In this document: in pieces, positions 9,309-17,359 of the stretch | How the letters are laid out: every line of letters starts with the position of its first letter | Position numbering within the stretch: position 1 is the stretch's first letter | Origin: Exiguobacterium sp. FSL W8-0210 | Lineage (GTDB): Bacteria; Bacillota; Bacilli; Exiguobacteriales; Exiguobacteriaceae | Direction of reading: 5' to 3' | Length of the DNA stretch: 64,000 nucleotides | Assembly (NCBI RefSeq): GCF_038006045.1 | Contig: NZ_JBBOUK010000001.1 | Location: 785,001 to 849,000, forward strand | Notes under the pieces: model-generated | Databases searched by the model: none | Seen by the model: the letters and a program-made list of their open reading frames with translations, nothing else | What the model was told of the DNA's origin: nothing | Program-made: the position numbers and the translations under genes

Positions 9309-10786
9309 AGATAGGATTCGTAGGAGCCGGTGTCGGTACACTGCATGCAGCGCTTTTGCTGACAGCAAGACATCCCGGAGTCGAGATTACGATTTTTGAA
9401 AAAGAAGCGCATGTCGGTGGTCGATTACGATCCGTCGATTTTGAATCAGGTGGCCGCATCGATGAAGGTCCGACGATCGTCCTGATGCCAGGCAAGTTAA
9501 AAGAGCAGTTGGCAGAAGCCGGCGTGACGGGAGTAGAACTTGAACGGGTCGATCCATTGTATGACCTTCACTTCGACGACGGTACCGTCGTCACGAAAGT
9601 AGCCGATGTCGTGGATCAAGCGATCGCAATCGAACGTCAATTCGGTGAAGGGCGTGGATTTTATGAATTCATGCATCAAAAAGAAAAGGATTATGAGACG
9701 AGTGTATCGAAATTTTTAGAACGTGGTTATCGTCGAAAGACAGAGTTGTTGCACCCAGACATGATGCGTCCATTATTACAGATGCATGCTCTAGAAACTG
9801 CACATGACCATTTGAAGCGATACTTCAAGAGTAAATATTTGCGCATGGCATACAGTTTCCCGACATTTTATATCGGCGGAAATCCTTATACAACACCATC
9901 GATTTACGGTTTGATTCCGTACCGGGAACAAGCAGAAGGTGTCTGGTATGTAAAAGGTGGCTATTTCTCGCTTGCTGAACGCATGTATGACACATTAGTC
10001 GAACGTGGTGTCCGATTTGTCTTCGAGGCACCCGTTGAACGAATCGTTGTCGACCAAGGACAGGCGAAAGAAATCATCTTACAAGATGGAACACATGAAG
10101 CCTTCGATCAAATCGTACTAAATGGAGAGTTTCCATTGATGGAACGTCTTGTGGAAGGTAAACAACCTAAAACCTATACGCCTTCAGGCGGTACGCTACT
10201 GCTGTATTTCAAAATGAAAGGGAAAGTCGATTTACCAGTGCATCGCTTTTTGATGCCAAACGACTTGGAACCGCTCATGACGAATATCTTTAAAAAGGGA
10301 CGATTACCTGAACATCCGGCAGTCTATCTGTTCCATCCAAGTCAGATTGACCGTAGTTTGACAGGAACGGACGATAGCGTCGTCTATTCATTAATTCCTT
10401 CTCCACGTGGCTATGGTGTAGAAGATTATGAAAAAGTAGAGTTCGTTGAGACCGTACTTGAAAAAATCGAGCATCATCATCCGGGATTCCGGGAAAAGAT
10501 ACAAGAAATGAAGATTCGTACACCGAATGATGCACAGACCTTTGGATTGTATCAGGGAGGGAGTTTTGGGATTGCGCCGACGATTCGCCAATCCGCTGCC
10601 TTAAAGACACAGGCAAAACCGTATCCGGATATCGATCGATTATATGCCGTCGGTGCATCGGTGCATCCGTGTGGAGGAGTACCAGTCGTCATGATGGGCG
10701 CAACGATACTCGTAAACCGAATGGAACAAGAGATGGGGTGGAAACATGAATTCAGTGACGATCCAGAACGCGTATATCAAATGTGA
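9305..10786 (+). CDS. CrtN-type carotenoid desaturase, second copy
   Basis: A 493-residue phytoene-desaturase-family flavoprotein paralogous to its upstream neighbour. The dinucleotide motif is the slightly degenerate FVGAGVGTLHAA, followed by GGRLRS, DEGPTIVLMP and, near the C terminus, YAVGASVHPCGGVPVV. The sequence FLERGYRRK resembles the staphylococcal CrtN segment, so this copy is a good candidate for diapophytoene desaturation. It overlaps the next gene, crtM, by 41 bases, which implies coupled translation. Specific activity is inferred only. Confidence 0.85.
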   Translation: MKIGFVGAGVGTLHAALLLTARHPGVEITIFEKEAHVGGRLRSVDFESGGRIDEGPTIVLMPGKLKEQLAEAGVTGVELERVDPLYDLHFDDGTVVTKVADVVDQAIAIERQFGEGRGFYEFMHQKEKDYETSVSKFLERGYRRKTELLHPDMMRPLLQMHALETAHDHLKRYFKSKYLRMAYSFPTFYIGGNPYTTPSIYGLIPYREQAEGVWYVKGGYFSLAERMYDTLVERGVRFVFEAPVERIVVDQGQAKEIILQDGTHEAFDQIVLNGEFPLMERLVEGKQPKTYTPSGGTLLLYFKMKGKVDLPVHRFLMPNDLEPLMTNIFKKGRLPEHPAVYLFHPSQIDRSLTGTDDSVVYSLIPSPRGYGVEDYEKVEFVETVLEKIEHHHPGFREKIQEMKIRTPNDAQTFGLYQGGSFGIAPTIRQSAALKTQAKPYPDIDRLYAVGASVHPCGGVPVVMMGATILVNRMEQEMGWKHEFSDDPERVYQM

Positions 10787-11579
10787 GGAAGTCATTCAGT
10801 CCGGATCTAAAACGTTCTATAAAGCCTTCTCACTCTTACCAAAAGCAGATCGACAAGCTGTTTATGCCATCTATACATTTTGCCGATTCCTCGATGATAC
10901 CGTCGATGAATCAGAGACACCAAAAGAGAGCTTAATGGCTTTCTTGAATGAATTCAAACGATTCCGTGATGGCGAAGTACTAGATAAACCGTTATGGATT
11001 GCTTTAGCAGATGTATTTGAACGTTATGAAATGGATGAGACACCATTTCTTGAGCTCGCAGAAGGGATGCGTTGGGATATCGAGAAAAATCGTTATCAAA
11101 CGCTTGAGGAGACAGAGCAATACAGCTACTACGTAGCGAGTACTGTCGGTTTGATGCTGTTACCCATCCTTGCACCGCAACAGCCTGATCTCCGTAAATC
11201 AGCTATCGATCTTGGAATCGCGATGCAACTGACGAACATTTTGCGCGATGTCGGTGAAGATGCAAAACGCGGCCGCATCTACTTGCCCCATTCATGGATG
11301 GAGACATACGGTGTCACAGCGGAGTCGTTACTCGCTGGTCGTCCTTCAGGAGACTTCATCGGTCTCTGGGAAGAAGTTGCCCTTCGAGCAGAGCATCTAT
11401 ATGACGCGGCGATTCCATCGTTTGAACGATATCCACGTGAGAGTCGGTGTGCTCTAAAAGCTGCTGCCTTCCTATACCGCGGTATTCTTGATGCAGCGCG
11501 GGATAATCACTATGACGTCTTTACGAAACGCGCGTACGTCAGCCGTTGGCAAAAAATGAAGTTACTTGCTACGATTTAA
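10746..11579 (+). CDS. crtM: 4,4'-diapophytoene (dehydrosqualene) synthase
   Basis: A 277-residue member of the squalene/phytoene synthase family, which condenses two farnesyl diphosphates, the entry step of C30 carotenoids. Both Asp-rich Mg-binding motifs are intact: D50-D51-x-x-D54 (FLDDTVDE) and D168-x-x-x-D172 (RDVGEDAKRGRIYLP). Assignment to crtM rather than C40 crtB rests on the neighbouring crtP/crtQ-like genes and general resemblance. It is the last gene of the + operon, and a 22-bp terminator stem starts 6 bases after its stop. Confidence 0.88.
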   Translation: MNSVTIQNAYIKCEEVIQSGSKTFYKAFSLLPKADRQAVYAIYTFCRFLDDTVDESETPKESLMAFLNEFKRFRDGEVLDKPLWIALADVFERYEMDETPFLELAEGMRWDIEKNRYQTLEETEQYSYYVASTVGLMLLPILAPQQPDLRKSAIDLGIAMQLTNILRDVGEDAKRGRIYLPHSWMETYGVTAESLLAGRPSGDFIGLWEEVALRAEHLYDAAIPSFERYPRESRCALKAAAFLYRGILDAARDNHYDVFTKRAYVSRWQKMKLLATI

Positions 11580-11584
11580 TACAT

Positions 11585-11634
11585 GACCATAGAAAAAAGA
11601 CCTTGGCGGGGACCAAGGTCTTTTTTCTATGGTC
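11585..11634. terminator. Bidirectional terminator, 22-bp stem with CGGGGA/TCCCCG loop
   Basis: A perfect 22-bp inverted repeat (11585-11606 with 11613-11634) has a 6-base loop. A-rich and T-rich tracts inside the stem flank the GC core (GACCTTGG), so it can end crtM transcripts on + and the hairpin RNA or crtP transcript on -. The loop is the same hexamer found in three further hairpins downstream. Confidence 0.85.
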
Positions 11635-11938
11635 TGAGACCGGGGAGTCTCAGATTACTTCTACACCAGAGCGAACATCTGGACTACGAGATAGGTCTGT
11701 TTCGACCACGGGGATGGTCTTTTCTTTATCGAGCTATCTGTGGACCATTCGGATGAGACGATCTAAGGGGGAACGTCGTAAGTCATGCGAATGGACACAC
11801 GATGAGTCACGTGATGAAATGGGTGGGTCCCATTTGATTTCGCTGGTTAGAAAAAGTAAGTTCTTCAACGCTCTTGACTCGGGGAAGTCACCTTGCGCTT
11901 GATTGAGGATGTGGGGTCAATCACTACCTCTTGAACTC
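11585..11938 (-). ncRNA. Candidate multi-hairpin regulatory RNA with C-rich loops
   Basis: This is a non-coding stretch of about 350 bases between two convergent carotenoid operons. Read on -, it folds as hairpins at 11900-11923 (loop with ACCCCACAUCC), 11875-11890 (UCCCCG), 11817-11835 (ACCCA), 11745-11794 (UUCCCCC), 11704-11719 (UCCCCG), 11666-11682 (no C-run), 11633-11654 (UCCCCG) and 11585-11634 (UCCCCG, terminator). Seven of the eight expose three or more C. A weak promoter precedes it and the terminator ends it. C-rich UCCC loops are the Shine-Dalgarno-pairing element of staphylococcal RNAs such as RNAIII. It could instead be the 3' UTR of the crtP transcript. Function is inferred. Confidence 0.55.
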
Positions 11939-11944
11939 GAAGTA

Positions 11945-11973
11945 ATCGTATCAAATCTTAGTTGTCCGTACAA
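11945..11973 (-). promoter_or_regulatory. Possible promoter of the hairpin RNA
   Basis: On the - strand TTGTAC, a 17-base spacer and TACGAT, placing a start near 11938, just before the first hairpin. Box matches are only 3/6 and 4/6, so this is tentative. Confidence 0.35.
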
Positions 11974-12000
11974 GTGATTGATATGCAATTCACATAACGT

Positions 12001-13473
12001 TCACAGGGTAGCGGCGACAGCAGAGACGATTCGTTCACTTGCTAGTTTTCCTGAAAGCGTCACCATTGGACTACCGCCACCAGGATGCGTTGATCCACCG
12101 GCAAAAAACAAATTGTGAACATTCTTTGAACGGTTGCTCGGACGGAGGAAAGACGACCGGATGCCATTGGATGACAAGCCATATAACGAGCCGTGATAAG
12201 CAAAGAAGGTTTGTTCGATATCCTGTGGTGTGATCCGTTGTTCGAAGACGACATCAGATGAAATATCAATTCCAAATGACTGCAATCGTTGATTGATCAG
12301 TTGATCATACGTATCAAAATCAATCGCATGTCCAGTATCCGTTGCGGGTGCATTGACGAGCACGAATAAGTTGTCACCCGCTTGTCCCATTTCTGGTGCT
12401 GTGACGGAAGAATTCGAGATATAGATCGTCGGCTCCTCAGCGTAACGTTTTTCATCAAAGAGTGCCTTGAACTCAGCTTCGTAATCCGAAGAGAAGAAGA
12501 CGTTATGATGAGCCAGTCCTTCGATCCGACGTGAGAGACCGATACATCGGACGTAGGCAGAAATTGATGGTTCGACTTGAGCAGGTGTCGGATTTTTAAA
12601 ATCAGGTCGTGCCGTTTCTGAGATCAGGCGTGGATATTGTGTCAATAAATCGCCGTTCATGACGACGAAGTCGACCGGTAGATATTCCAAATGATTCAAT
12701 TCGATTTCCGTTGCTTGTCCATCTACGACTTCGATCTGTGTCACCTCATCGCCAAGACGGAAGACGACACCTAGTTCTTTTGCACGTCGAGCGAATCCTT
12801 CTGCGATTGCTGTATTGCCGCCATTCGTGAAGTAGACGCCGTCATTTAGTTCTAAATGAGCGATGAGACTGAAGGTAGCGGGTGTTTGATAAGGACTACT
12901 CCCGATATAGGTCGCATAACGATCGAGTGCCTGAATCAACCCTTTATCCTTAAAGTAGTGCTTATGCAGCCCATGAAGGTTTTGGAAGGGATGCACTTTC
13001 AACATGTCTCGCCAGAGGGAAGGGCGGATGAATGAATCTATATTCGTAAAGAATTGTTGTTTTGCAATCGTATGCAACTTCGCCACTTCTTCTTGATAAC
13101 CTGTAATATCGTTTTTTGCCAACTGACCGTTCGTGAAACGATCTACTTCTGTCCGCATCGCTTCACGTCCAGACGAGAACGTTAAGGTGCGTCCGTCAGA
13201 AAAGTGATTGACCGTGTGACGCTCAAGTTTCGTGAATGTAAAGTATTCATCAGGATCCGCACCAGATTCAAGAATGACAGATTGAAAAACTTCCGGCATC
13301 GTGATCGTGTTCGGACCAAAGTCGAAGCGATGTCCTTCTGTGATGATCGGCATCATTTTGCCACCGATATGTGTATTGCGCTCGATGACCGTGACACGAA
13401 ATCCTTTTGCAGCTAATGAGATGGCAGCGCTTAGTCCTCCAAGACCAGCTCCGATGACAGCTATATGTTTCAT
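12001..13473 (-). CDS. crtP: CrtP-type C30 carotenoid oxidase (CrtNb-like)
   Basis: A 490-residue FAD-dependent enzyme of the phytoene desaturase family that best fits staphylococcal CrtP, the diaponeurosporene oxidase that makes terminal aldehyde or acid groups. It has VIGAGLGGLSAA, HIGGKM, FDFGPNTITMP, the segment YIGSSPYQTP, the HHNVFFSSDYEAEF stretch and the C-terminal LFFAGGSTHPGGGSPMVTLS. It is the last gene of the - carotenoid operon, 15 bases after the glycosyltransferase gene; no terminator lies right behind it, so transcripts may run through the hairpin region to 11585. The ATG has AAGGAGGAAT upstream. Confidence 0.82.
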   Translation of the reverse strand: MKHIAVIGAGLGGLSAAISLAAKGFRVTVIERNTHIGGKMMPIITEGHRFDFGPNTITMPEVFQSVILESGADPDEYFTFTKLERHTVNHFSDGRTLTFSSGREAMRTEVDRFTNGQLAKNDITGYQEEVAKLHTIAKQQFFTNIDSFIRPSLWRDMLKVHPFQNLHGLHKHYFKDKGLIQALDRYATYIGSSPYQTPATFSLIAHLELNDGVYFTNGGNTAIAEGFARRAKELGVVFRLGDEVTQIEVVDGQATEIELNHLEYLPVDFVVMNGDLLTQYPRLISETARPDFKNPTPAQVEPSISAYVRCIGLSRRIEGLAHHNVFFSSDYEAEFKALFDEKRYAEEPTIYISNSSVTAPEMGQAGDNLFVLVNAPATDTGHAIDFDTYDQLINQRLQSFGIDISSDVVFEQRITPQDIEQTFFAYHGSLYGLSSNGIRSSFLRPSNRSKNVHNLFFAGGSTHPGGGSPMVTLSGKLASERIVSAVAATL

Positions 13474-13488
13474 GATACTGATTCCTCC

Positions 13489-14565
13489 TTATGAATAGGT
13501 CCTACCCTTCCATGTGATTTCCCGTTTCCTAAAGCTTCGAATCATCGCACTTGCTAGCAAGATGACATAAAAGAATACAGCTAGTGGATGGAGCCACCAA
13601 ACATGTCGGATTCGTGCCGCACGATCAATCCGGAATCGTGCTAAGTAAAGAAGAATCAGTGCACCACCCATCTGCCAGGATGGGTGAAGGATGAGATAAG
13701 GTAGGACACTTGCTTGAACCAAGTAAAAGAGTAGAAAGTATGATCCGACAACATAAGAATCGTTCATCCCACGAAAGACATTCTTTAGAAAACCTTGCCA
13801 GACCTCTTCATTCGTGGCGTACATATCACAAGAGACTGCTGGAGCGACTTCGACGAGCGTCGTCGTCCATCCGTATTTTTTAAATGTGCGACAAAGTTCT
13901 AAATCGTCAACGAGAGCCGATTGAATACTTTCATGTCCACCGACTTGATCATACGCACGTCGTTCGACGAGAACGACCATTCCGTTGGCTGCAGCAAACG
14001 CTGGATGCTTCACCTTGCGAAAAGGAATCGGAAGATGTTGTGCAATAAGAACATGTTGCATTGGAATCAAACACTTTCCAAGAAACGTCGGTACAGGAAA
14101 GGACGGGAAACCGGAAAGGAAAACGGCTCGTTCTGTTCGTAACGTTCCGTATAAGCGACAAATTGCATCAGGTGTCAGTGTCACATCAGCGTCGAGAAAT
14201 AACAAGTAGTCCTCTGTCGTTCGTTTCGCGAGTTGATGACACGCATGGACCTTTCCTGCCCAGCCTGTTGGTAAGGGAAGACCATCAATCACTGTAAAAC
14301 GGTCGTCTTGACCAATCCGATCGAGCAATAACTCGCGCGTCCGATCGGTCGAGCGGTCTTCATATAAGTAAACGTGCATCCCAGGTGTCAGAGCATGTTC
14401 TAGTGCGTCTAATAATTTTCGTACATTACGCTCCTCATTACGTAAAGGGATGCAGATTGCTAGACTATCTGGTTGAACGGGATCCGTTAATCGTGGTAAA
14501 AAAGCTAAATTGATCCATGTATAGAGACAGACAGCTAGAGCGAAGAAGAGAAAGAACCAACTCAT
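13489..14565 (-). CDS. crtQ: CrtQ-like family 2 glycosyltransferase
   Basis: A 358-residue membrane-linked GT2 enzyme. An N-terminal membrane segment is followed by the nucleotide-sugar domain (ICIPLRNEE, YLYEDRSTD, LLFLDADVTL) and two or three C-terminal membrane segments. The C-terminal ITWKGRTYS resembles the end of S. aureus CrtQ, which glucosylates diaponeurosporenoic acid. It sits between the acyltransferase and oxidase genes and overlaps the former by 4 bases, as expected for tailoring of a glycosyl carotenoid ester. The sugar and acceptor are not provable here. Confidence 0.8.
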   Translation of the reverse strand: MSWFFLFFALAVCLYTWINLAFLPRLTDPVQPDSLAICIPLRNEERNVRKLLDALEHALTPGMHVYLYEDRSTDRTRELLLDRIGQDDRFTVIDGLPLPTGWAGKVHACHQLAKRTTEDYLLFLDADVTLTPDAICRLYGTLRTERAVFLSGFPSFPVPTFLGKCLIPMQHVLIAQHLPIPFRKVKHPAFAAANGMVVLVERRAYDQVGGHESIQSALVDDLELCRTFKKYGWTTTLVEVAPAVSCDMYATNEEVWQGFLKNVFRGMNDSYVVGSYFLLFYLVQASVLPYLILHPSWQMGGALILLYLARFRIDRAARIRHVWWLHPLAVFFYVILLASAMIRSFRKREITWKGRTYS

Positions 14566-15263
14566 GACCGAAATGCCCGTAACCAGCGCTCCGTTCGCGC
14601 AGGAAGTGGTTCCCTTCGGGTAGAGAGACAGCGATACAAATCAACACGTTCCGCAATTGCATCTGCTCGAATGTCGTCGTATAAATCAGTTAGTTCTGTT
14701 GTCAGTCGTTTTGCCTGAGCACTTGACCGTTCGTCAGGTAATGGATGAAAGCGACGCGTCCGGATATAGACGTCCGGTTGCTGTTCATGACCATATGAAT
14801 AATAAAAGGCGACGAGAGACACGTGATCCGTATGACGCGTCAAATGTGTGGCACCACTTGCTAAGCGAAGCGGACGGTCCTCTTGATGACGTTCCTCGCC
14901 TTGAGGAAACATCCAGACGCTGCTGCCATTTTGAAGTCGTTCTTTTGCATAATGAAGGCTTGTCTTAATATCAGCGAATGATGTCCGGTCAACAGAGAAA
15001 GCTCCAAGACGGGAGAAGAACGGGAAACGAGCAAGCCCTGCTTGATCAATCATGACATAGGGGTCGTGATGGAAACAGGTCTGATCTAAATGAAAAAGAA
15101 TCATACCGTCCCACCAAGAACTGTGTGTAGCAAGCATGAGACCAGGGACAGGTAAATCGTCTGCTCGATATAAGACACGGTGGAAATGACGTCGGATCAA
15201 AGCATGATCGACATACGTATGAAATACGGATTCAGCTAATTTGCTTTTGTTTGCTTCTTTCAA
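14562..15263 (-). CDS. PlsC-type acyltransferase of the carotenoid operon
   Basis: A 233-residue member of the 1-acylglycerol-3-phosphate acyltransferase superfamily. It has the catalytic HX4D motif as HSSWWDG and the FPQGEE block in place of FPEGTR. Its place in the crt operon, overlapping cruF by 32 bases and the glycosyltransferase gene by 4, suggests it adds the fatty acid to the sugar of a glycosyl carotenoid, the job CrtO does in staphyloxanthin synthesis. CrtO itself is a shorter, different-looking protein, so that symbol is withheld. No membrane segment is obvious. Confidence 0.75.
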   Translation of the reverse strand: MKEANKSKLAESVFHTYVDHALIRRHFHRVLYRADDLPVPGLMLATHSSWWDGMILFHLDQTCFHHDPYVMIDQAGLARFPFFSRLGAFSVDRTSFADIKTSLHYAKERLQNGSSVWMFPQGEERHQEDRPLRLASGATHLTRHTDHVSLVAFYYSYGHEQQPDVYIRTRRFHPLPDERSSAQAKRLTTELTDLYDDIRADAIAERVDLYRCLSTRREPLPARTERWLRAFRS

Positions 15264-15987
15264 CGGTAACCCCTCGTTTCACAATGAAATAGACGATGAA
15301 TGCACTTAAGCTGACCAAAGTGACGCCATAGAGACCAGCAACTCCTGCTGTTACACCGAATAAAGTGTGCAATATCAAAAAGAGATACTGATTGTTTTGT
15401 TCGAGTGCGGCATCCGTCGCTTTGACTTGATAGCGATTGATGAAAAAGGAAAAGACGAGCGCCGTTCCATACCACCCGAAGAAATTCTGTGTCGGAATAT
15501 CGTAATACCAGCCACCGTCTTGCCAAAGCCAATACGATTTCACGTTAGCAGCAACAGGATCGATCGCTAAATCGAGCCAGACGGCAAACAATGGAACGAG
15601 AATCAATGTACTATAGCGAAACGAGAACAAACGGGAGAAAGCGAGACTCGCCCCCATGACCGATAGCCATGCAGCCCCGATCGTAATCGGCACACCTAAT
15701 AATTGGACACCGAAATCCGACTCGTAACGATATGTTCCAAACGGCCAACCGGTATGGACCCCAATCGACTCAATGATGATCGAACCAAAGAAGATAAAGG
15801 GGATGACAAGACGCCCCTTCGGTAAGACATGCCAAAAATAGAGAGCTGCGTATAAGCCGGAAGCGAATAAAAAGACGGCATTGGCCCACTCGAGCCAAGG
15901 GGGAAGTAACGAAAAACCGACTAAGATCAAGCCGATGGTGAACCAAATCGAAAAGAAAATCCAAAGACGTTTATGAAACTGCTCCAT
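15232..15987 (-). CDS. cruF: CruF-like carotenoid hydratase (DUF422 membrane protein)
   Basis: A 251-residue polytopic membrane protein with seven or so hydrophobic segments and the DUF422 signature around IESIGVHTGWPFGTYRYES and VWLDLAIDPVA. Characterised relatives hydrate a carotenoid end group, giving the hydroxyl that is then glycosylated. The start is placed at the ATG at 15987, which has GGAGG at a good distance; the frame stays open further upstream but would run across the pssA terminator. It is the first gene of the - carotenoid operon. A TATACT hexamer with a weak -35 lies about 35 bases upstream. Confidence 0.75.
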   Translation of the reverse strand: MEQFHKRLWIFFSIWFTIGLILVGFSLLPPWLEWANAVFLFASGLYAALYFWHVLPKGRLVIPFIFFGSIIIESIGVHTGWPFGTYRYESDFGVQLLGVPITIGAAWLSVMGASLAFSRLFSFRYSTLILVPLFAVWLDLAIDPVAANVKSYWLWQDGGWYYDIPTQNFFGWYGTALVFSFFINRYQVKATDAALEQNNQYLFLILHTLFGVTAGVAGLYGVTLVSLSAFIVYFIVKRGVTVERSKQKQIS

Positions 15988-16072
15988 GCGTGACACTCCT
16001 CCATTTCCAAAATAGCTTCTGTCATAAGTATACCCATATATCTTGAAAACGAGCGAGGGAGAAGCGGTCTTG

Positions 16073-16116
16073 TAAAAAAAGTGGTCCGGCTTCTCGCAAG
16101 AGAAACCGAACCACTT
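16073..16116 (-). terminator. Terminator of pssA
   Basis: On - a stem of about 17 bp (AAGTGGTTCGG with CCGGACCACTT, continued by TTCTC/GAGAA) has a GC-rich core and is followed by seven T residues. It separates pssA from the carotenoid operon. Confidence 0.85.
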
Positions 16117-16123
16117 CCTATCA

Positions 16124-16831
16124 TCATCCGTTTGAATGTTGTTTTTGCTTCTTCTTTTTGATGAACGAGAAAAGGAGAAACGCGATATACAACGGAACAG
16201 CAACGAACCAAAACGTCGACCACTCATTGCTACGAGCAATCATGACATACGTCACGTACAGCAATGTAAAGGTGATGACGAACGTATGGCGCGGAACGGG
16301 AATGTCTTTAAAACTTGGAATCTTGACACGACTGACCATCAAGAAGGCAAGACCTGTAAAGACGAGTGGGACCATCAAGTCGTTCATTCGTCCGCTAAAC
16401 AACGTGACGACGGCCAAAATACCACCAGCCGCTGTAATCGGTACACCTGAAAAATAAGCAGATGCCACATTCGTTGCCGATAAATTAAACCGAGCAAGAC
16501 GGAATGCGCCAAACAACGGGAACAGAGCAGAGATTAGTAAACCAACTTCTCCGAATTCATAGAAATACGTATAGTAGGCCATCATTGCAGGTGCGACACC
16601 GAATGTCACGATATCTGCTAATGAGTCCAGTTCTTTTCCGAAGTCGCCTGCTACACCAAGCATCCGAGCAAGACGTCCGTCCAGACTATCAAGCATCATC
16701 GCGATGACGATTAGTAAGGTGGCATTTTGAAAATCACCTTTTGCTGCCATGACGATGGCTAAAAAACCACAATACAGATTTCCGAACGTAAATAGGTTGG
16801 GTATTGAATTACGAACACGATCTTTCCACAA
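16124..16831 (-). CDS. pssA: CDP-diacylglycerol-serine O-phosphatidyltransferase
   Basis: A 235-residue membrane enzyme that makes phosphatidylserine. It has the full CDP-alcohol phosphatidyltransferase signature DGRLAR followed by GDFGKELDSLAD, and about seven membrane segments. The start is taken as the TTG at 16831 because AGGAGG lies 7 bases upstream and the protein then begins MWKDRVRNSIPNLFT, typical of the family; an ATG further upstream has no site. The decarboxylase psd, acting on its product, is in this window at 37.4 kb but not linked. Confidence 0.88.
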   Translation of the reverse strand: MWKDRVRNSIPNLFTFGNLYCGFLAIVMAAKGDFQNATLLIVIAMMLDSLDGRLARMLGVAGDFGKELDSLADIVTFGVAPAMMAYYTYFYEFGEVGLLISALFPLFGAFRLARFNLSATNVASAYFSGVPITAAGGILAVVTLFSGRMNDLMVPLVFTGLAFLMVSRVKIPSFKDIPVPRHTFVITFTLLYVTYVMIARSNEWSTFWFVAVPLYIAFLLFSFIKKKKQKQHSNG

Positions 16832-16891
16832 AATGATTCCTCCTACCACTTCATCGATACTACTCATCATACCATAATTAGGAGACGGAAT

Positions 16892-17359
16892 TCAGCCGTT
16901 CGTAAAGAGAATCCCCTGAGTGAAAGATAAAAAATCATGAGGATTCAATCGAACTTGATGTCCACGTTTTCCAGCGGATATGATGATGAGTGGTTCATGG
17001 ATAGCACGATCCGATAAAAGAACCGGAAAGTTCTTCTTAGCACCGATGGCAGAGACACCACCTCGAATATAGCCAGTCAGGCCTTCTAACTCCTTCATCG
17101 GAACAAGCGCGACTTTTTTTGAATGCAATGCTTTGGCCGCTGCCTTTAGAGAGAGTTCTTCTTCCCCCGAAATGACGACGAAGACATATTTATTTTCGAC
17201 CATTTTCAAAACAAGGGTTTTAAAAATGGTCGAAAGGGGGTAATTAATCTTTCTAGCGACGGCTTCAGCAGATAAATCATCAAGATCAACAGGATAAGTG
17301 AGGGATTCGAAGTCAATCTTAGACTGCTTCAGAAGCCTCTCGACGTTCGTTTTGCTCAT
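16892..17359 (-). CDS. ybaK: YbaK/EbsC-family aminoacyl-tRNA deacylase
   Basis: A 155-residue protein of the YbaK/EbsC editing-domain family; relatives hydrolyse Cys-tRNA(Pro). Family features seen are the FKTLVLK segment, the VVISGEEELSLKAAAKAL helix, GYIRGGVSAIGAKK and the C-terminal ISAGKRGHQVRLNP. The start lies inside the end of the MATE gene (41-base overlap), so the two are co-transcribed and probably translationally coupled, though no functional link is evident. Confidence 0.85.
   Translation of the reverse strand: MSKTNVERLLKQSKIDFESLTYPVDLDDLSAEAVARKINYPLSTIFKTLVLKMVENKYVFVVISGEEELSLKAAAKALHSKKVALVPMKELEGLTGYIRGGVSAIGAKKNFPVLLSDRAIHEPLIIISAGKRGHQVRLNPHDFLSFTQGILFTNG

Noticed and set aside
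11546-11902. Open + frame of 118 codons running through the crtM terminator into the hairpin region
   Set aside because: It starts inside crtM, crosses the 22-bp terminator stem, has no ribosome site and no recognisable protein character; the hairpins explain the sequence better.
11633-11923. Same hairpins read on +, giving CGGGGA loops like CsrA-binding decoys
   Set aside because: CsrA sites want A-N-GGA in the loop, whereas the loop here is G-rich without the leading A, and no promoter or terminator on + fits. Kept only as a second choice to the - reading.
16005-16030. Sigma-B-type promoter (GGGTAT) before the cruF-like gene
   Set aside because: GGGTAT is present, but the GTTT box is only about 11 bases upstream with a poor match, too close for the usual spacing.
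15988-16239. 84-residue N-terminal extension of the CruF-like protein
   Set aside because: It would cross the pssA terminator and overlap pssA; the internal ATG at 15987 has a proper GGAGG site and gives the normal length.
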